Program-made: the position numbers and the translations under genes | Virus record (IMG/VR): IMGVR_UViG_3300021962_000023 | Coordinates: 62,001-126,000 of that record | DNA from: a virus | DNA: 64,000 nt | Reading direction: 5' to 3' (one strand) | Notes under the pieces: generated by a model | Told to the model about the DNA's origin: nothing | What the model saw: the letters and a program-made list of their open reading frames with translations, nothing else | Databases searched by the model: none | Part shown: piece after piece, positions 33,307-43,165 of the stretch | Position numbering within the stretch: the first letter of the stretch is position 1 | How the letters are laid out: the number at the start of each line of letters is the position of its first letter

Positions 33307-35178
33307 TTATAAACCTTTTGATTCTTTTAACTTTTCGATTTCTAATGTTAAAGAATGAATTTGCGTTTGTTGTTCTTTAATACCTTCAATTAATAATGCT
33401 ACTAATTTATCGTATTTAACTGCTTTATATCCTGTTTCTCTAGTTGTTACCAATTGTGGTAATATTGCTTCAATTTCTTGTGCAATTACTCCCACATCAT
33501 TTCCTTCGAATCCGTGATACTCTTTCATATCCTCTTTCCAATCATAAGTGTTACCGCTAATTTTAGAAATTTTTTCTAAAGCGTTTGGAATTGGAGTAAT
33601 ATTTTCTTTAAAGTTTCTATCCGAAGTTGAATATGCAACGATATCACCACTTGCATCAATTCTACCAGCAGTTGCCGATGCTGCCATTCCAACTCCTAAT
33701 GAGTTAAATTGAACATTTGATGAAGTTGCTACCGACTGTCCGATTGCAATTGTTGCGTTTGAACCTTCGGCCGGTGTGTGAGTTATAGTAACCCCAGTTC
33801 CTGCGGTTAAATCACTCATATAGTTACCGGTCGTATCCGTACCCAATGCTACCGAATTTGCAGCTATTGTAGTTGCGAACGAAACATTGGCTAAATTAGT
33901 AATAGTTCCCGTACCAGTCACATCGCCTGTTAAAGTGATTGAGATATCAGTTCCTTCTAAATTACTTAATCTAGTTAATGCAGAAGAACTGAATGCTTCT
34001 AAGTTAGCAGTTTCAATTTCTAATGCATTTAATCTAGTGATTGCCGAACCACTTGCCGTTGATAATTGGTCTAATCTACTATTTTGAGTTGTATTAGTTG
34101 TATCGTTTGAACCTGTGTAAGTGTTCAATGAATCTAATATTCCAATTATTTGTGAAGAGCCTGATACAACACCATTTGTTGCGTTAATTGTACCATTATG
34201 AATACCATTAAATGAAGTACCTGTAAATGCCCCGGCTTTGAAATCTGCTAATGTAAATCCAGTCCCGTTTACATCTACCTGTGCAGATGTTTCATCTTGT
34301 AAACCATTGAATACTTTCCAAGTATGCCCATCACTTGCATCCATAAAGATACCCGCGTGTCTATATGTACCATCATTATAATGTCCTACAACACCTAAAT
34401 CATTATCAATAGATGCCGTTGGTGATAAGTAAAGTATGTTATCCGAAATTGAAACATTTTGTGAATTGATTACGGATTGTGTGCCATAAACAACAATGTT
34501 TCCTAAGAATGAAACAGTTGAACCAGTCATTTGAATACCGGCTTGTAATGAAGCGGTATATGAATTTAAATTGGTTAATGAAACATCTTGTGAATCATTT
34601 TTAGTCTTTGCTGCTGAAGCAGATGTTATTAAACTTCCACTTACAACTCCAATTTCAGTCAATCTTGTTTCAACTGAACCTGTATAAGTAGCTAATGTAC
34701 TATTTTGGGTTAATTGAGAACCACTAAATGTATTTAATGAATCTAATATACCCAATACTTGAGATGAACCACTTACAACACCGTTAGTTGCTGCAATAGC
34801 ACCACTAATAGAAGTTGCGTATACATTTCTATATACTTTGGTTGTACTACCTAAATCAAATGTATTAGTTGCATCTGGTATAATTGATGAACTTAAATCT
34901 GCGTTTAATGCGATTGTATCGGTATTGGCATCACCAATTGTGATATTTCCACCTAATATTAAATTACCATGTATTTCTGCATTTCCTGTGATATCCAAGC
35001 CAGACCCTGAAATATCTCCAAAAGTAGCAACACTTGCTGTACCGACTGTTGCTAATTGAATATCACCATTATCACCACCTACCAACAATGTTTGTAGAGT
35101 TGTATTTACGAATGGTTCTCCGAATGCTAACGAACCTGATTGTTGTGCGGTTGTCCCACGTCTAAATTTAAGTGCCAT
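33307..35178 (-). CDS. Tail fibre protein with C-terminal S74 chaperone domain
   Basis: 623 residues. N-terminus LKFRRGTTAQQSGSLAFGEP resembles the attachment domain of phage receptor-binding proteins such as Mtd. The middle is a trimeric-type repeat region rich in Ser, Thr and Asn. The last 110 residues are an S74 intramolecular chaperone: SDRNFKENITPIPNALEKI, then YDWKEDMKEYHGFEGNDVGVIAQEIEAILP, and a terminal coiled coil. The S74 Ser/Asp pair (SDRNF) marks the self-cleavage site that releases the chaperone after trimer folding. Of the fibre genes here, only this one carries the domain. Confidence 0.85.
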   Translation of the reverse strand: MALKFRRGTTAQQSGSLAFGEPFVNTTLQTLLVGGDNGDIQLATVGTASVATFGDISGSGLDITGNAEIHGNLILGGNITIGDANTDTIALNADLSSSIIPDATNTFDLGSTTKVYRNVYATSISGAIAATNGVVSGSSQVLGILDSLNTFSGSQLTQNSTLATYTGSVETRLTEIGVVSGSLITSASAAKTKNDSQDVSLTNLNSYTASLQAGIQMTGSTVSFLGNIVVYGTQSVINSQNVSISDNILYLSPTASIDNDLGVVGHYNDGTYRHAGIFMDASDGHTWKVFNGLQDETSAQVDVNGTGFTLADFKAGAFTGTSFNGIHNGTINATNGVVSGSSQIIGILDSLNTYTGSNDTTNTTQNSRLDQLSTASGSAITRLNALEIETANLEAFSSSALTRLSNLEGTDISITLTGDVTGTGTITNLANVSFATTIAANSVALGTDTTGNYMSDLTAGTGVTITHTPAEGSNATIAIGQSVATSSNVQFNSLGVGMAASATAGRIDASGDIVAYSTSDRNFKENITPIPNALEKISKISGNTYDWKEDMKEYHGFEGNDVGVIAQEIEAILPQLVTTRETGYKAVKYDKLVALLIEGIKEQQTQIHSLTLEIEKLKESKGL

Positions 35179-35220
35179 CTAGTTTACCTTTTTTTTAGTA
35201 CGATTAATTAATTATATGTT

Positions 35221-35229
35221 TATAAATAT
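35221..35229 (-). promoter_or_regulatory. Late-type promoter motif before the S74 fibre gene
   Basis: Coding-strand ATATTTATA, 43 nt before the start codon, in a 68-nt intergenic gap. Confidence 0.5.
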
Positions 35230-35246
35230 CTATTTTTTTATCAAAA

Positions 35247-38141
35247 CTACACATTGAAATCAATATGGAATTGACTTCCACTATAAGTAAAGTATTGTGC
35301 ATATGATGCTGAATATAATTCCAATGCTTCAATTCTACTATCAGTCGATGCAGTCCATTGGTTTATCTTAGTAAATTCAGCTGCTAAACCAGCTCCTACC
35401 GAAATAGATGCCGTATATTCTAACAAATCTATTCTAGCTTCGTGGTCTGAACCTGTCCAAAATAAACTAGCCGTAGCGGTTATCAAAGAAGAAGTTACTT
35501 GTGCTAAAGTAGTTGCTCTCGTTTCTAAACTTCCCGTTTCAATTTTTAAATCAGCAAATCTACTTTCGAATGAAGATGCTGAACTGATTAAAGAAGATGA
35601 TACTATTCCAATTTCAATTGCTCTTGTTTCTAATGATGCAGTTTCAGTTCCTAATGTTGCAAATCTACTTTCAAATGAAGATGCTGAGCTTATTAACGAA
35701 CCTGTTACAATACCAATTTCAGTTGCTCTTGTTTCTAAACTAGCCGTTTCAGTTGCTAATGTTGCAAATCTACTTTCAAATGAACTTGCAGAACTTATCA
35801 AACTAGCCGTTACAATACCAATTTCAGTTGCTCTTGTTTCTAAACTAGCCGTTTCAGTTGCTAATGTTTGGAATTGAGTAAGAATTGATGCCGATAACGA
35901 ATTTAAATTAGTTATTGAGATTGTATTCGCAGATGCAGTTGAAATCAATGAACCACTAATTGTTGCTAATGATGTAAATCTAATATCATATGAACCAGAT
36001 TTAGCTTCTATATCCCCTAATCTTTGTTCGTGATTGGATGCAGTTGATATTAATGAACCACTAATTGTTGCTAATGTAATTGCTCTGGCTTCTAAACTAG
36101 CCGTTTCACTATTTAAATTTGAAATAGCGATTGTATTTGCGGATGCCGTTAAAATCAATGAACCACTAATTGTTGCTAAATTTGCATTTCTTGCTTCAAA
36201 AGAAGATGCCGAGCTAATTAATGAACCTGTAATAGTTGCTAAATTCGAATTTCTTGTTTCAAATGAACTAGCAGAAGTAATTAATGAACCTGTAATAGCT
36301 CTTAATGCGGAATTATATGTATCAAATCCACTTATAGATTCCAATGTAATTTGAGATGAACCCGAAACTACACTATCTCCACCTGCCAATAATATTTTTG
36401 ATTCACCATCTTTAATTCCACCCTTCCAATAATCATTCGTTGCATCCCATAATAATGAACCCGATACAACTGAACCACCGGTAGGGTCTTTAACTAATAA
36501 ACCACCATTTGTATTTGCTGAACCATTTAATTCGATTACATTATCACCGATTTGAATAGTAGTTGAATCGATGGTAGTTTGTGTTCCTTTAACAACCAAA
36601 TCACCTAAAATGGTTACAGATGAACCAGTTAATTCAATTGCAGTTTTTAAAGATGATGTATATGATTCAATACTTCCAATTCTTTGTTCGTGATTCGAAG
36701 CAGTTTCTATCAATGAGCCGGTAGTAATTGCCAAACTTGCAAATCGTACATCATGTGAAGATGCTGAACTAATCAATGAACCTGTTATTACACCGATTGC
36801 ATTTAATTGTGAGTTTTTAATACTTCCGGATATTTCTATTACTGAACCACTATTACCTATAATAATAGATTCAGCATGATATGCTCCAATTTGTACAAAA
36901 TCCGCATATACTAATGCTTGAGTAGTACCATCTTTTAAGTCTTGAACCGATACATTGCCGATGTTTCCGCCTGAACCAGATGGGAATATTTGCATTTGTG
37001 ACCTATACGGGCCAACCGATAATAATGAACCATAAGTGTCAGTTGGGTCAAACATATACATCGCCAATGCGTTGTGTAATGCGCCTTGTCCATCATCATA
37101 ATGTTCTAATGCAACTGCCGAATATCCGTATTCTCTACCATCCAATGTAAACCCATCGGTTTTTATTATATGTTTTTCAGTTCCAACAGAAGGCCATTTA
37201 ATATTGAATTGAGCATCAGAACCACTTGTTATCAATGAACCTGTGATTATTTGATTTCCTACAAATGAGTTTGCTCTATCTATTCTCGCATATGAACCAC
37301 TTTCCGATTCAAATGTATCTAATCTTTGTTCGTGGTTAGAAGAAGTAGAAATTAAAGAACCACTAATAGTTGCTAAATCAGCAAATCTATTTTCGTGATT
37401 TGATGCAGTTACTATTAATGAACCACTAATAGTTGCTAAACTTGCATTTCTTGTTTCAAACGAAGATGCTGAACTGATTAATGAACCACTAACAACTCCG
37501 ATTTCGGTAAATCTCGAATCGTATGATGCGGTTACATTTCCTAATGTTGTAAATCTACTTTCATGCGAAGATGCGGTTGCTATTAATGAACCACTAATAG
37601 TTGCTAAACTTGCATTTCTTGTTTCATGTGAAGATGCGGTTAGTATCAATGAGCCAGTAATTGTTGCTAAAGAAACTGCTCTAGTTTCTAAACTACTACT
37701 TTCAGTTTCTAATGAACCTACTCTTTGATTTAATGATGTAACATCTATACCATTTACACTACCCGATAAAGATGCCGTAACACTATTTGCCCACAATGTT
37801 CTCCATTTAGCACCACTTGTACCTAAATCCAAAGTTCCGTTTGTACCTGGAACTAAATTGGTTGTAAATACACCTGGCACACTAATGTTATCTCCCGATG
37901 TATTACCTAAAAATAAATTACCTGAAATTGCAACATCGCCACTAAAATATGCATTCGATGCGGTAATATTTCCGCCTATATTTAATGAACCAGAGTTTGG
38001 TTGGTCTAATCTAGCTAAAGTTATCGGATTACCATCTCCTAATGAAATTTGTAGAGAACCCGAACTCTTATGTAAATATAATTCACCATCCATTAAGGAT
38101 ACTGAACCCGAACCTCTTCTTAATTGAAATATCGCTGCCAT
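35247..38141 (-). CDS. Repeat-rich tail fibre protein, 964 aa
   Basis: 964 residues. N-terminus FQLRRGSGSVSLMDGELYLHKSSG is the shared attachment-type domain. Most of the rest consists of repeats of about 35 residues of the form ASLETRATEIGIVTGSLISS followed by ASSFESRFATL, interrupted around 520-600 by a module (IQIGDNVIELNG, GGLLVKDPTGG, LLWDATNDYWKGG) that recurs in the 681-residue fibre. The repeats predict a long trimeric coiled or beta-helical shaft. DNA repeats of 105 bp lie near its 3' end. No S74 domain. Confidence 0.75.
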   Translation of the reverse strand: MAAIFQLRRGSGSVSLMDGELYLHKSSGSLQISLGDGNPITLARLDQPNSGSLNIGGNITASNAYFSGDVAISGNLFLGNTSGDNISVPGVFTTNLVPGTNGTLDLGTSGAKWRTLWANSVTASLSGSVNGIDVTSLNQRVGSLETESSSLETRAVSLATITGSLILTASSHETRNASLATISGSLIATASSHESRFTTLGNVTASYDSRFTEIGVVSGSLISSASSFETRNASLATISGSLIVTASNHENRFADLATISGSLISTSSNHEQRLDTFESESGSYARIDRANSFVGNQIITGSLITSGSDAQFNIKWPSVGTEKHIIKTDGFTLDGREYGYSAVALEHYDDGQGALHNALAMYMFDPTDTYGSLLSVGPYRSQMQIFPSGSGGNIGNVSVQDLKDGTTQALVYADFVQIGAYHAESIIIGNSGSVIEISGSIKNSQLNAIGVITGSLISSASSHDVRFASLAITTGSLIETASNHEQRIGSIESYTSSLKTAIELTGSSVTILGDLVVKGTQTTIDSTTIQIGDNVIELNGSANTNGGLLVKDPTGGSVVSGSLLWDATNDYWKGGIKDGESKILLAGGDSVVSGSSQITLESISGFDTYNSALRAITGSLITSASSFETRNSNLATITGSLISSASSFEARNANLATISGSLILTASANTIAISNLNSETASLEARAITLATISGSLISTASNHEQRLGDIEAKSGSYDIRFTSLATISGSLISTASANTISITNLNSLSASILTQFQTLATETASLETRATEIGIVTASLISSASSFESRFATLATETASLETRATEIGIVTGSLISSASSFESRFATLGTETASLETRAIEIGIVSSSLISSASSFESRFADLKIETGSLETRATTLAQVTSSLITATASLFWTGSDHEARIDLLEYTASISVGAGLAAEFTKINQWTASTDSRIEALELYSASYAQYFTYSGSQFHIDFNV
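35546..35870 (-). repeat. 105-bp tandem repeats in fibre gene
   Basis: The string CTAATGTTGC recurs at 35651 and 35756 with a near match at 35861, a period of 105 bp, and flanking sequence is closely similar in each unit. Each unit codes 35 residues (TETASLETRATEIGIVT-type). The repeats are nearly identical at DNA level, so unequal recombination could change shaft length. Confidence 0.75.
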
Positions 38142-38160
38142 CTAATACTTTTATGTTTCT

Positions 38161-38169
38161 TATAAATAT
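38161..38169 (-). promoter_or_regulatory. Late-type promoter motif before the 964-aa fibre gene
   Basis: Coding-strand ATATTTATA, 20 nt before the start codon, in the 30-nt gap. Confidence 0.5.
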
Positions 38170-38171
38170 GA

Positions 38172-38972
38172 TTAAATATTAAAATCCAAATCTCCTGCTG
38201 TTGATATGTATTTTGCTAAATGCATATAATTTGCTGTTATACTACCTGTGGTTACATTCATAGCTGATGAACTAATTGATAATGGGGTATTATTACCAAT
38301 TAATACATCAAACGAACCCGTTCTAGCAACCGCTTGGGTATTACCAGTACTATCTTCTACAAAGTTTATAGTACCTGCGGCATCCGGGTCTAAATTAAAA
38401 TCAAATGTATTTGGTCCGGCTGCTACACCAACTTCAGTTCCATTTACTAAGAATGAACCTGTTATTGAAACTGAACCAGTAAATGAATGTAAATCATCTA
38501 ATGTATCTCCAAATTTTGTTGAACCACTTTGGAATAATACTGATGATGATATTACCGAAATATTAAATTGTCTGGCATTAACTTCACCTAATACAACTAA
38601 ATTATTCGTAATAGTTTGCGAACCACTTAGGATTAAACTTCCACTCAATAAAGCGGAACTACCTGTGATATCACCACTTATATCTATATCACCTGCACCT
38701 ATAATATGATTTGTTACATATAAATCTCTAGCAACATTGGCATCCTGTGTTATTACTAATTCTCCAAACGAACCTGTCTTTGTTAAAGATATTGAACCGG
38801 TTGTGATTGAATTCGTTGTTACGATTCCTTCTATTGAATCTAAATTTCCCGAACGCTTGATAAACAATTTACCATCATAGGTATTTATTGCAATTTCACC
38901 AACATTCAAAGAATTTGTATCCGGCACTTTGCCAGGAAGCGAGGAACGCTTTAGTATAATACTTTGTGCCAT
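38172..38972 (-). CDS. Tail fibre/adhesin protein, 266 aa
   Basis: 266 residues with N-terminus IILKRSSLPGKVPDTNSLNVGEIAINTYDGKLFIKRSG, the same type of attachment domain as its neighbours, then Gly/Ser/Thr-rich strands (ITGSSALLSGSLILSGSQTI) and a C-terminus ending LHLAKYISTAGDLDFNI. It may be a short fibre or a connector. Closest to the 220-residue gene upstream, from which it may have arisen by duplication. Confidence 0.65.
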   Translation of the reverse strand: MAQSIILKRSSLPGKVPDTNSLNVGEIAINTYDGKLFIKRSGNLDSIEGIVTTNSITTGSISLTKTGSFGELVITQDANVARDLYVTNHIIGAGDIDISGDITGSSALLSGSLILSGSQTITNNLVVLGEVNARQFNISVISSSVLFQSGSTKFGDTLDDLHSFTGSVSITGSFLVNGTEVGVAAGPNTFDFNLDPDAAGTINFVEDSTGNTQAVARTGSFDVLIGNNTPLSISSSAMNVTTGSITANYMHLAKYISTAGDLDFNI

Positions 38973-39005
38973 ATCTATGGACTAATTGTTTTAGAGTTAT
39001 ATAAC

Positions 39006-39032
39006 AAAAAAAAGGTACTATATAGTACCTTT
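39006..39032 (-). terminator. Palindromic terminator between two fibre genes
   Basis: A perfect 11-bp inverted repeat (39011-39032, AAAGGTACTAT with its complement and no spacer) followed by eight T on the coding strand, lying after the 220-residue gene. Confidence 0.75.
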
Positions 39033-39040
39033 ATAAATAT
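39032..39040 (-). promoter_or_regulatory. Late-type promoter motif before the 266-aa fibre gene
   Basis: Coding-strand ATATTTATA, 60 nt before the start codon; it adjoins the upstream edge of the terminator stem, so transcripts from here would start inside the hairpin. Confidence 0.4.
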
Positions 39041-39061
39041 AAAATATTTTTATTATAGTAA

Positions 39062-39724
39062 TTAAAATTGTCCAGCATCAATTAAAGATGCGGATATTTC
39101 CAAATTTGCTAATCGGATTGCTACCGAACCACTAAATGATAATACATCACCTATACCATATAAAGAACCACTAAATCCATTTGTAGTTGTAAATGTTCCT
39201 TGTACTTGTTCATTGTATCTAAATTCAACCGCATTGTTTGTAGTTGCTACTTTGTAAAGAGAACCACTACCCTGAATATATCCAATTGTTCCTGCAAATG
39301 GTTCTGAATTGAAATCAAAATCATCAGGTCTCATTGATGCGGTAATTCCTACCAACCCACTACCATTACCAAAGAATGCAGATGCGGATACTATTGATGC
39401 GGATACTGCCCCTGCTATATCAATATCACCATTACCAACGATATCACCCGTTACATATGCTCCACCTGCAATATTTGCATCATTATTTACAACCAATTCA
39501 CCAAATGAACCCGTTTGTAAAATGTTAATCGAACCTATTGTATCAGAACCAGCTACTACAATATCAACTATCGTATCAACGGAGCCTGATTTATGTAAAA
39601 AGGCTTTACCATCATATGAGTTTACTCCAATTTCACCTACAAGTAATGTAGATTCCGTTGGTCTTGAACCAGATGTGGCCGACCTTCTTTGTAATATTAT
39701 GGTTTTGTTGTTATTTGTAGCCAT
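39062..39724 (-). CDS. Tail fibre/adhesin protein, 220 aa
   Basis: 220 residues. N-terminus TIILQRRSATSGSRPTESTLLVGEIGVNSYDGKAFLHKSG is the shared attachment-type domain; then Gly/Ala/Ser-rich strands (GDIVGNGDIDIAGAVSASIV) and a short helical C-terminus. It is a paralogue of the 266-residue gene and is bounded by a terminator on each side, so it is a separately transcribed unit, though no perfect late motif was found just upstream. Confidence 0.65.
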   Translation of the reverse strand: MATNNNKTIILQRRSATSGSRPTESTLLVGEIGVNSYDGKAFLHKSGSVDTIVDIVVAGSDTIGSINILQTGSFGELVVNNDANIAGGAYVTGDIVGNGDIDIAGAVSASIVSASAFFGNGSGLVGITASMRPDDFDFNSEPFAGTIGYIQGSGSLYKVATTNNAVEFRYNEQVQGTFTTTNGFSGSLYGIGDVLSFSGSVAIRLANLEISASLIDAGQF

Positions 39725-39756
39725 TTAAGTTTGGTATTTTAATTCATTTAATAATT

Positions 39757-39788
39757 TAAAAAATCCCCCCATATTTCAGAGGGGATTA
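39757..39788 (-). terminator. Terminator after the 681-aa fibre gene
   Basis: AATCCCC (39762-39768) pairs with GGGGATT (39781-39787) around a 12-nt loop, and six T follow on the coding strand. Confidence 0.7.
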
Positions 39789-39795
39789 AATATTA

Positions 39796-41841
39796 TTAGA
39801 ATGAACCACCATCAATTACATTACTCATTACAAAATCACTACCATCCCATTGTAGTAAATCTCCAGCAACACTTGCAGTTGGAACTAAATCCAAATTACC
39901 ATTTGTGTTTCTAAATGCTACTCTCTTAGAACTTCCAGCGCCAGAACCTAAATTAATAGATGCAGTTACCGCCGGTGCAGTTATTGCGATTGATGAAGTA
40001 AATGTTGTTGAAGAGTGTTGGTAAACAAAGTTTGCACTTGCACCAGCTACTTCAAATCCTGCACCATCTGCGGTTGCCGATGATGTAGAACCACTTGCTA
40101 ATGTTATTACCTTATCTTCTACTACTAATTGTGCAGTATTTAATGTTACAGTATTACCCTGTACTACCAAATCACCACCAACTACTACATCACCCGTTGT
40201 TGTTACTTTAGCGAAAGTTACATTATTAGAAGTACCTACACCTTGTATTGTACCTGTACCTTCTAATGTATCTAATCTACTATCAGCGGATGCTGTGAAT
40301 GTGTTAATATTTGAAACCGAAGTGTTTAAACTTGCAGTTGTTGAGTTTAAGTTTGAGATACTTACATCTTGTGAATCATTTTTAGTTTTTGCAGCTGATG
40401 CTGATGCTATTAATGAACCACTTACAACACCAACTTCAGTCAATCTCGTTTCTACTGAACCCGTATAAGTTGCTAATGTAGAATCTTTTGTTAATTGAGA
40501 AGAACTAAATGAATTTAATGCTGATATTGAAACATCTTGTGAATCATTTGTAGATTTTGCAGCTGATGCAGATACTATTAATGAACCACTAACAACTCCG
40601 ATTTCGGTAAATCTAGTGTTTGCCGATGCAGTAAATGCGTTTAATGCGGTTGTTGATGTATTTGATGATGTATATGCGTTTAATGCCGCAACTGATACAT
40701 TTACACTTGCAGATGTTGATTCTAAATTATCTAATCTAACGCCTTGCAAATCATTTGTAGATTTTGCAGCTGATGCTGAACTAATTAACGAACCTGTTAT
40801 AGTTGCTAATGCCGAATCAAATGCGGTAAACCCAGTTGTTGATTGTAAAGTAATTTGAGATGAACCACTAACTACCGAATCACCACCTGCTAAAAGAACT
40901 TTAATTTCAGAACCTTTAACACCGGCTTTCCAATAATCATTTGTAGTATCCCAAATAATTGAACCAGTTGCCGTATTAGGTGCGGTTGGGTCTTTAACCC
41001 ATAATCCACCATTTGTAGCACCCGTTCCGTTTAATTCAATTATATTATCACCTAACTGAATTGTTGTAGAATCTACAATAGTTTGTGTACCTTGTACAGT
41101 CAAATTACCGGCAATAGTTACATCAGAACCACTAATATTAAATGCGGTATCAAATGATGAACTAAATCCTTCTATATTCGTTAATCTACTTGCCGCATTT
41201 GATGCTGAGCTTATCAATGAACCAGTTACTACACCAACTTCTGCCAATCTCGTTGATACTGATGCAGTAAATGTGTTTTGATTTGCATTTGTAATTGCTG
41301 CAGCCGATGCTGAAGAAATCAATGAACCACTAACTACTCCAATTTCTGTCAATCTTGTATCAACCGAAGCCGTATAAGTTGCTAATGTACTATTTTGAGT
41401 TAATTGAGAGCCTGTAAAATCATTTAATAATGTTACAGATGTACCAATAGTTCCACTACCAATAGATGCAGATAATGCATTGATTGATGTTGCTACCGAA
41501 GAGCTAAATGGTTGGATGTTACCTACTAAATTAATAGCAGTGTTTCCACCACTACCTAATAAGTATAATGTACCACTTCCACTATCGTAGAAAGGAACAC
41601 CATTAACCATTCCATTGTAAGTGCTAGCCGCAAATGTTGCAGGTGCAGAACTACCAATAAGAAATCTATTTACCGCTTGAACCTGTCCATCGGATGGTAC
41701 TGCGAATACAATAGATGAACCATTGGTTGTGGTTAGGTTTGACGACCCCGATGCTATTACTATTTCACCTTTTTGTAATGAGCCGGTTACAGCTGATAGG
41801 GATTCTAAACTACCACGTCTGTGTTTAATGATTTGTGCCAT
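39796..41841 (-). CDS. Repeat-rich tail fibre protein, 681 aa
   Basis: 681 residues. N-terminus IIKHRRGSLESLSAVTGSLQKGEIVIASG is the attachment-type domain. The body repeats GVVSGSLIVSASAAKSTNDSQ-type units and contains the module IQLGDNIIELNG, GGLWVKDPTAP, IIWDTTNDYWKAG that also occurs in the 964-residue fibre. The C-terminus has a second related module (LVVEDKVITLASG) and ends VPTASVAGDLLQWDGSDF. A Ser/Thr-rich fibre shaft with a strand-rich tip is likely. No S74 domain. Confidence 0.75.
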   Translation of the reverse strand: MAQIIKHRRGSLESLSAVTGSLQKGEIVIASGSSNLTTTNGSSIVFAVPSDGQVQAVNRFLIGSSAPATFAASTYNGMVNGVPFYDSGSGTLYLLGSGGNTAINLVGNIQPFSSSVATSINALSASIGSGTIGTSVTLLNDFTGSQLTQNSTLATYTASVDTRLTEIGVVSGSLISSASAAAITNANQNTFTASVSTRLAEVGVVTGSLISSASNAASRLTNIEGFSSSFDTAFNISGSDVTIAGNLTVQGTQTIVDSTTIQLGDNIIELNGTGATNGGLWVKDPTAPNTATGSIIWDTTNDYWKAGVKGSEIKVLLAGGDSVVSGSSQITLQSTTGFTAFDSALATITGSLISSASAAKSTNDLQGVRLDNLESTSASVNVSVAALNAYTSSNTSTTALNAFTASANTRFTEIGVVSGSLIVSASAAKSTNDSQDVSISALNSFSSSQLTKDSTLATYTGSVETRLTEVGVVSGSLIASASAAKTKNDSQDVSISNLNSTTASLNTSVSNINTFTASADSRLDTLEGTGTIQGVGTSNNVTFAKVTTTGDVVVGGDLVVQGNTVTLNTAQLVVEDKVITLASGSTSSATADGAGFEVAGASANFVYQHSSTTFTSSIAITAPAVTASINLGSGAGSSKRVAFRNTNGNLDLVPTASVAGDLLQWDGSDFVMSNVIDGGSF

Positions 41842-41885
41842 ATTTATGTTATTCTCTTTTTTAAGAAATTTCTCTTTTTACTTCT

Positions 41886-41894
41886 TATAAATAT
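41886..41894 (-). promoter_or_regulatory. Late-type promoter motif before the 681-aa fibre gene
   Basis: Coding-strand ATATTTATA, 45 nt before the start codon, in a 99-nt gap that otherwise holds nothing recognisable. Confidence 0.5.
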
Positions 41895-41940
41895 AACTTT
41901 TTTTTCGAATCGTATTAGATTAAATGATATATCTCATTTT

Positions 41941-42387
41941 CTAAAATTCTCCCATATCAACATTTAAATTAGAAGTGGTAACCGCTAACTCAATATCCGT
42001 TGCATATGTATCATTCAACGATGCAGTAAAGGTATTTAACGAATCTAATACTCCTATAATTTGTTGTGAACCGGATACCAATGTTGGTTTGTTAATAATA
42101 TCTGCAAAATCAATTGAATCCGCAAGTATTTCTCCTACAATTTGAGATGCTGATATATTTCCCGTTGCTTGTGAAAGATTTATTTGTGTGGATGATGATA
42201 CTATACCATCCGGCAATGCTGCTTGAACATTATTTACAATTATATTTACTATCGATTGAGATAATGATGTTTCTAATGATTGGCTAACAATTGCATTTAC
42301 AGATGCCGAAAAATCAGTACCTGCTGCCGCAGATTGTTGTAACGCAGAACCACTTTCTATTTGTTTTAATCTTATAAATGTTGCCAT
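41941..42387 (-). CDS. Small fibre-region structural protein
   Basis: 148 residues. N-terminus FIRLKQIESGSALQQSAAAG, then an Ala/Val/Ser-rich helical stretch (VNAIVSQSLETSLSQSIVNIIVNNVQAALP) and a C-terminus IIGVLDSLNTFTASLNDTY that repeats a motif of the larger fibres. It is probably a fibre connector or a short fibre. No enzyme motif. Confidence 0.55.
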   Translation of the reverse strand: MATFIRLKQIESGSALQQSAAAGTDFSASVNAIVSQSLETSLSQSIVNIIVNNVQAALPDGIVSSSTQINLSQATGNISASQIVGEILADSIDFADIINKPTLVSGSQQIIGVLDSLNTFTASLNDTYATDIELAVTTSNLNVDMGEF

Positions 42388-42400
42388 ATTGATAAATATC

Positions 42401-43165
42401 TTATTTTATATAAACTGCCAATGTGTTAAAAGTCGATGATAAACCATTTCCAGTAGTTGTTGTATTTGCCAATCCATAAACTTGATTAGTTGTTCTATTA
42501 GTCCAACCACCTGTTCCTAATGCATTTCCACTTCTACCATAAGGTGCATCGGGATAAGCATTTGTTGGTCCGTTTGTAGTCCACCAGTTAGTATCATAGT
42601 TCCAATCACACGGTGCTACTACCGGATAAGAAGATGCTGTCATAAAGGTATATCCTTTTATTGAAGACCAACTACCTGTTAATGCAGGTGAAAGTTTTAG
42701 AGTTACAGGTGTAGTTATACTTATATCCAATGCATTTGGATTTGAATAAACCGTCTGATGTGCAATACTACAATTTGATAAATGTGGTTGAACTGATGCA
42801 GTTGATGCCATTCTCATTACCGAATTACATTGTGCACTTCCACTTACATTAAACCAAAGATTTTCTGCGTTTCTATAATGTTTTATAAATGATGGTGTTT
42901 GCAAACTTCCACTATCTGCATTTGGATATGGGTAACCCAATTGTGTTGAACCAGATGGATTGTATGATACTAACATCCAACCACCACCATTATCAGTTTG
43001 ATTACAATAAACTTGAACCGAACTTGTCATCATACTCGTTTGTATGTAATACCACCCACTTGTTTGAATTCCGGCATTATATAGTTGAGTTGCAGAAAGC
43101 GCAGGATTACCAATAGTACCCAATGTACTACCCATAGTAAATCCATTTTCAAATATTATAGCCAT
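42401..43165 (-). CDS. Adhesin with fibrinogen-like domain
   Basis: 254 residues. SGWYYIQ (about 35-41), VYCNQTDNGGGWMLVSY (53-69) and later WNYDTNWWTTNGPTNAY match the start of fibrinogen-related (FReD) lectin domains, in which the Cys and GGGW are the core. Phage proteins with this fold are tail adhesins that bind glycans. It overlaps the next upstream gene by 1 nt, so the two adhesins are made together. Confidence 0.7.
   Translation of the reverse strand: MAIIFENGFTMGSTLGTIGNPALSATQLYNAGIQTSGWYYIQTSMMTSSVQVYCNQTDNGGGWMLVSYNPSGSTQLGYPYPNADSGSLQTPSFIKHYRNAENLWFNVSGSAQCNSVMRMASTASVQPHLSNCSIAHQTVYSNPNALDISITTPVTLKLSPALTGSWSSIKGYTFMTASSYPVVAPCDWNYDTNWWTTNGPTNAYPDAPYGRSGNALGTGGWTNRTTNQVYGLANTTTTGNGLSSTFNTLAVYIK

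Noticed and set aside
35546-37700. Regular repeats resembling a CRISPR array
   Set aside because: The period is 105 bp, repeats are in-frame coding units without unique spacers, and no cas genes are present.
36034-41000. Multiple plus-strand frames in the fibre region
   Set aside because: They are antisense readings of Ser/Thr/Ala-rich repeats and overlap well-supported minus-strand genes with terminators and promoter motifs.
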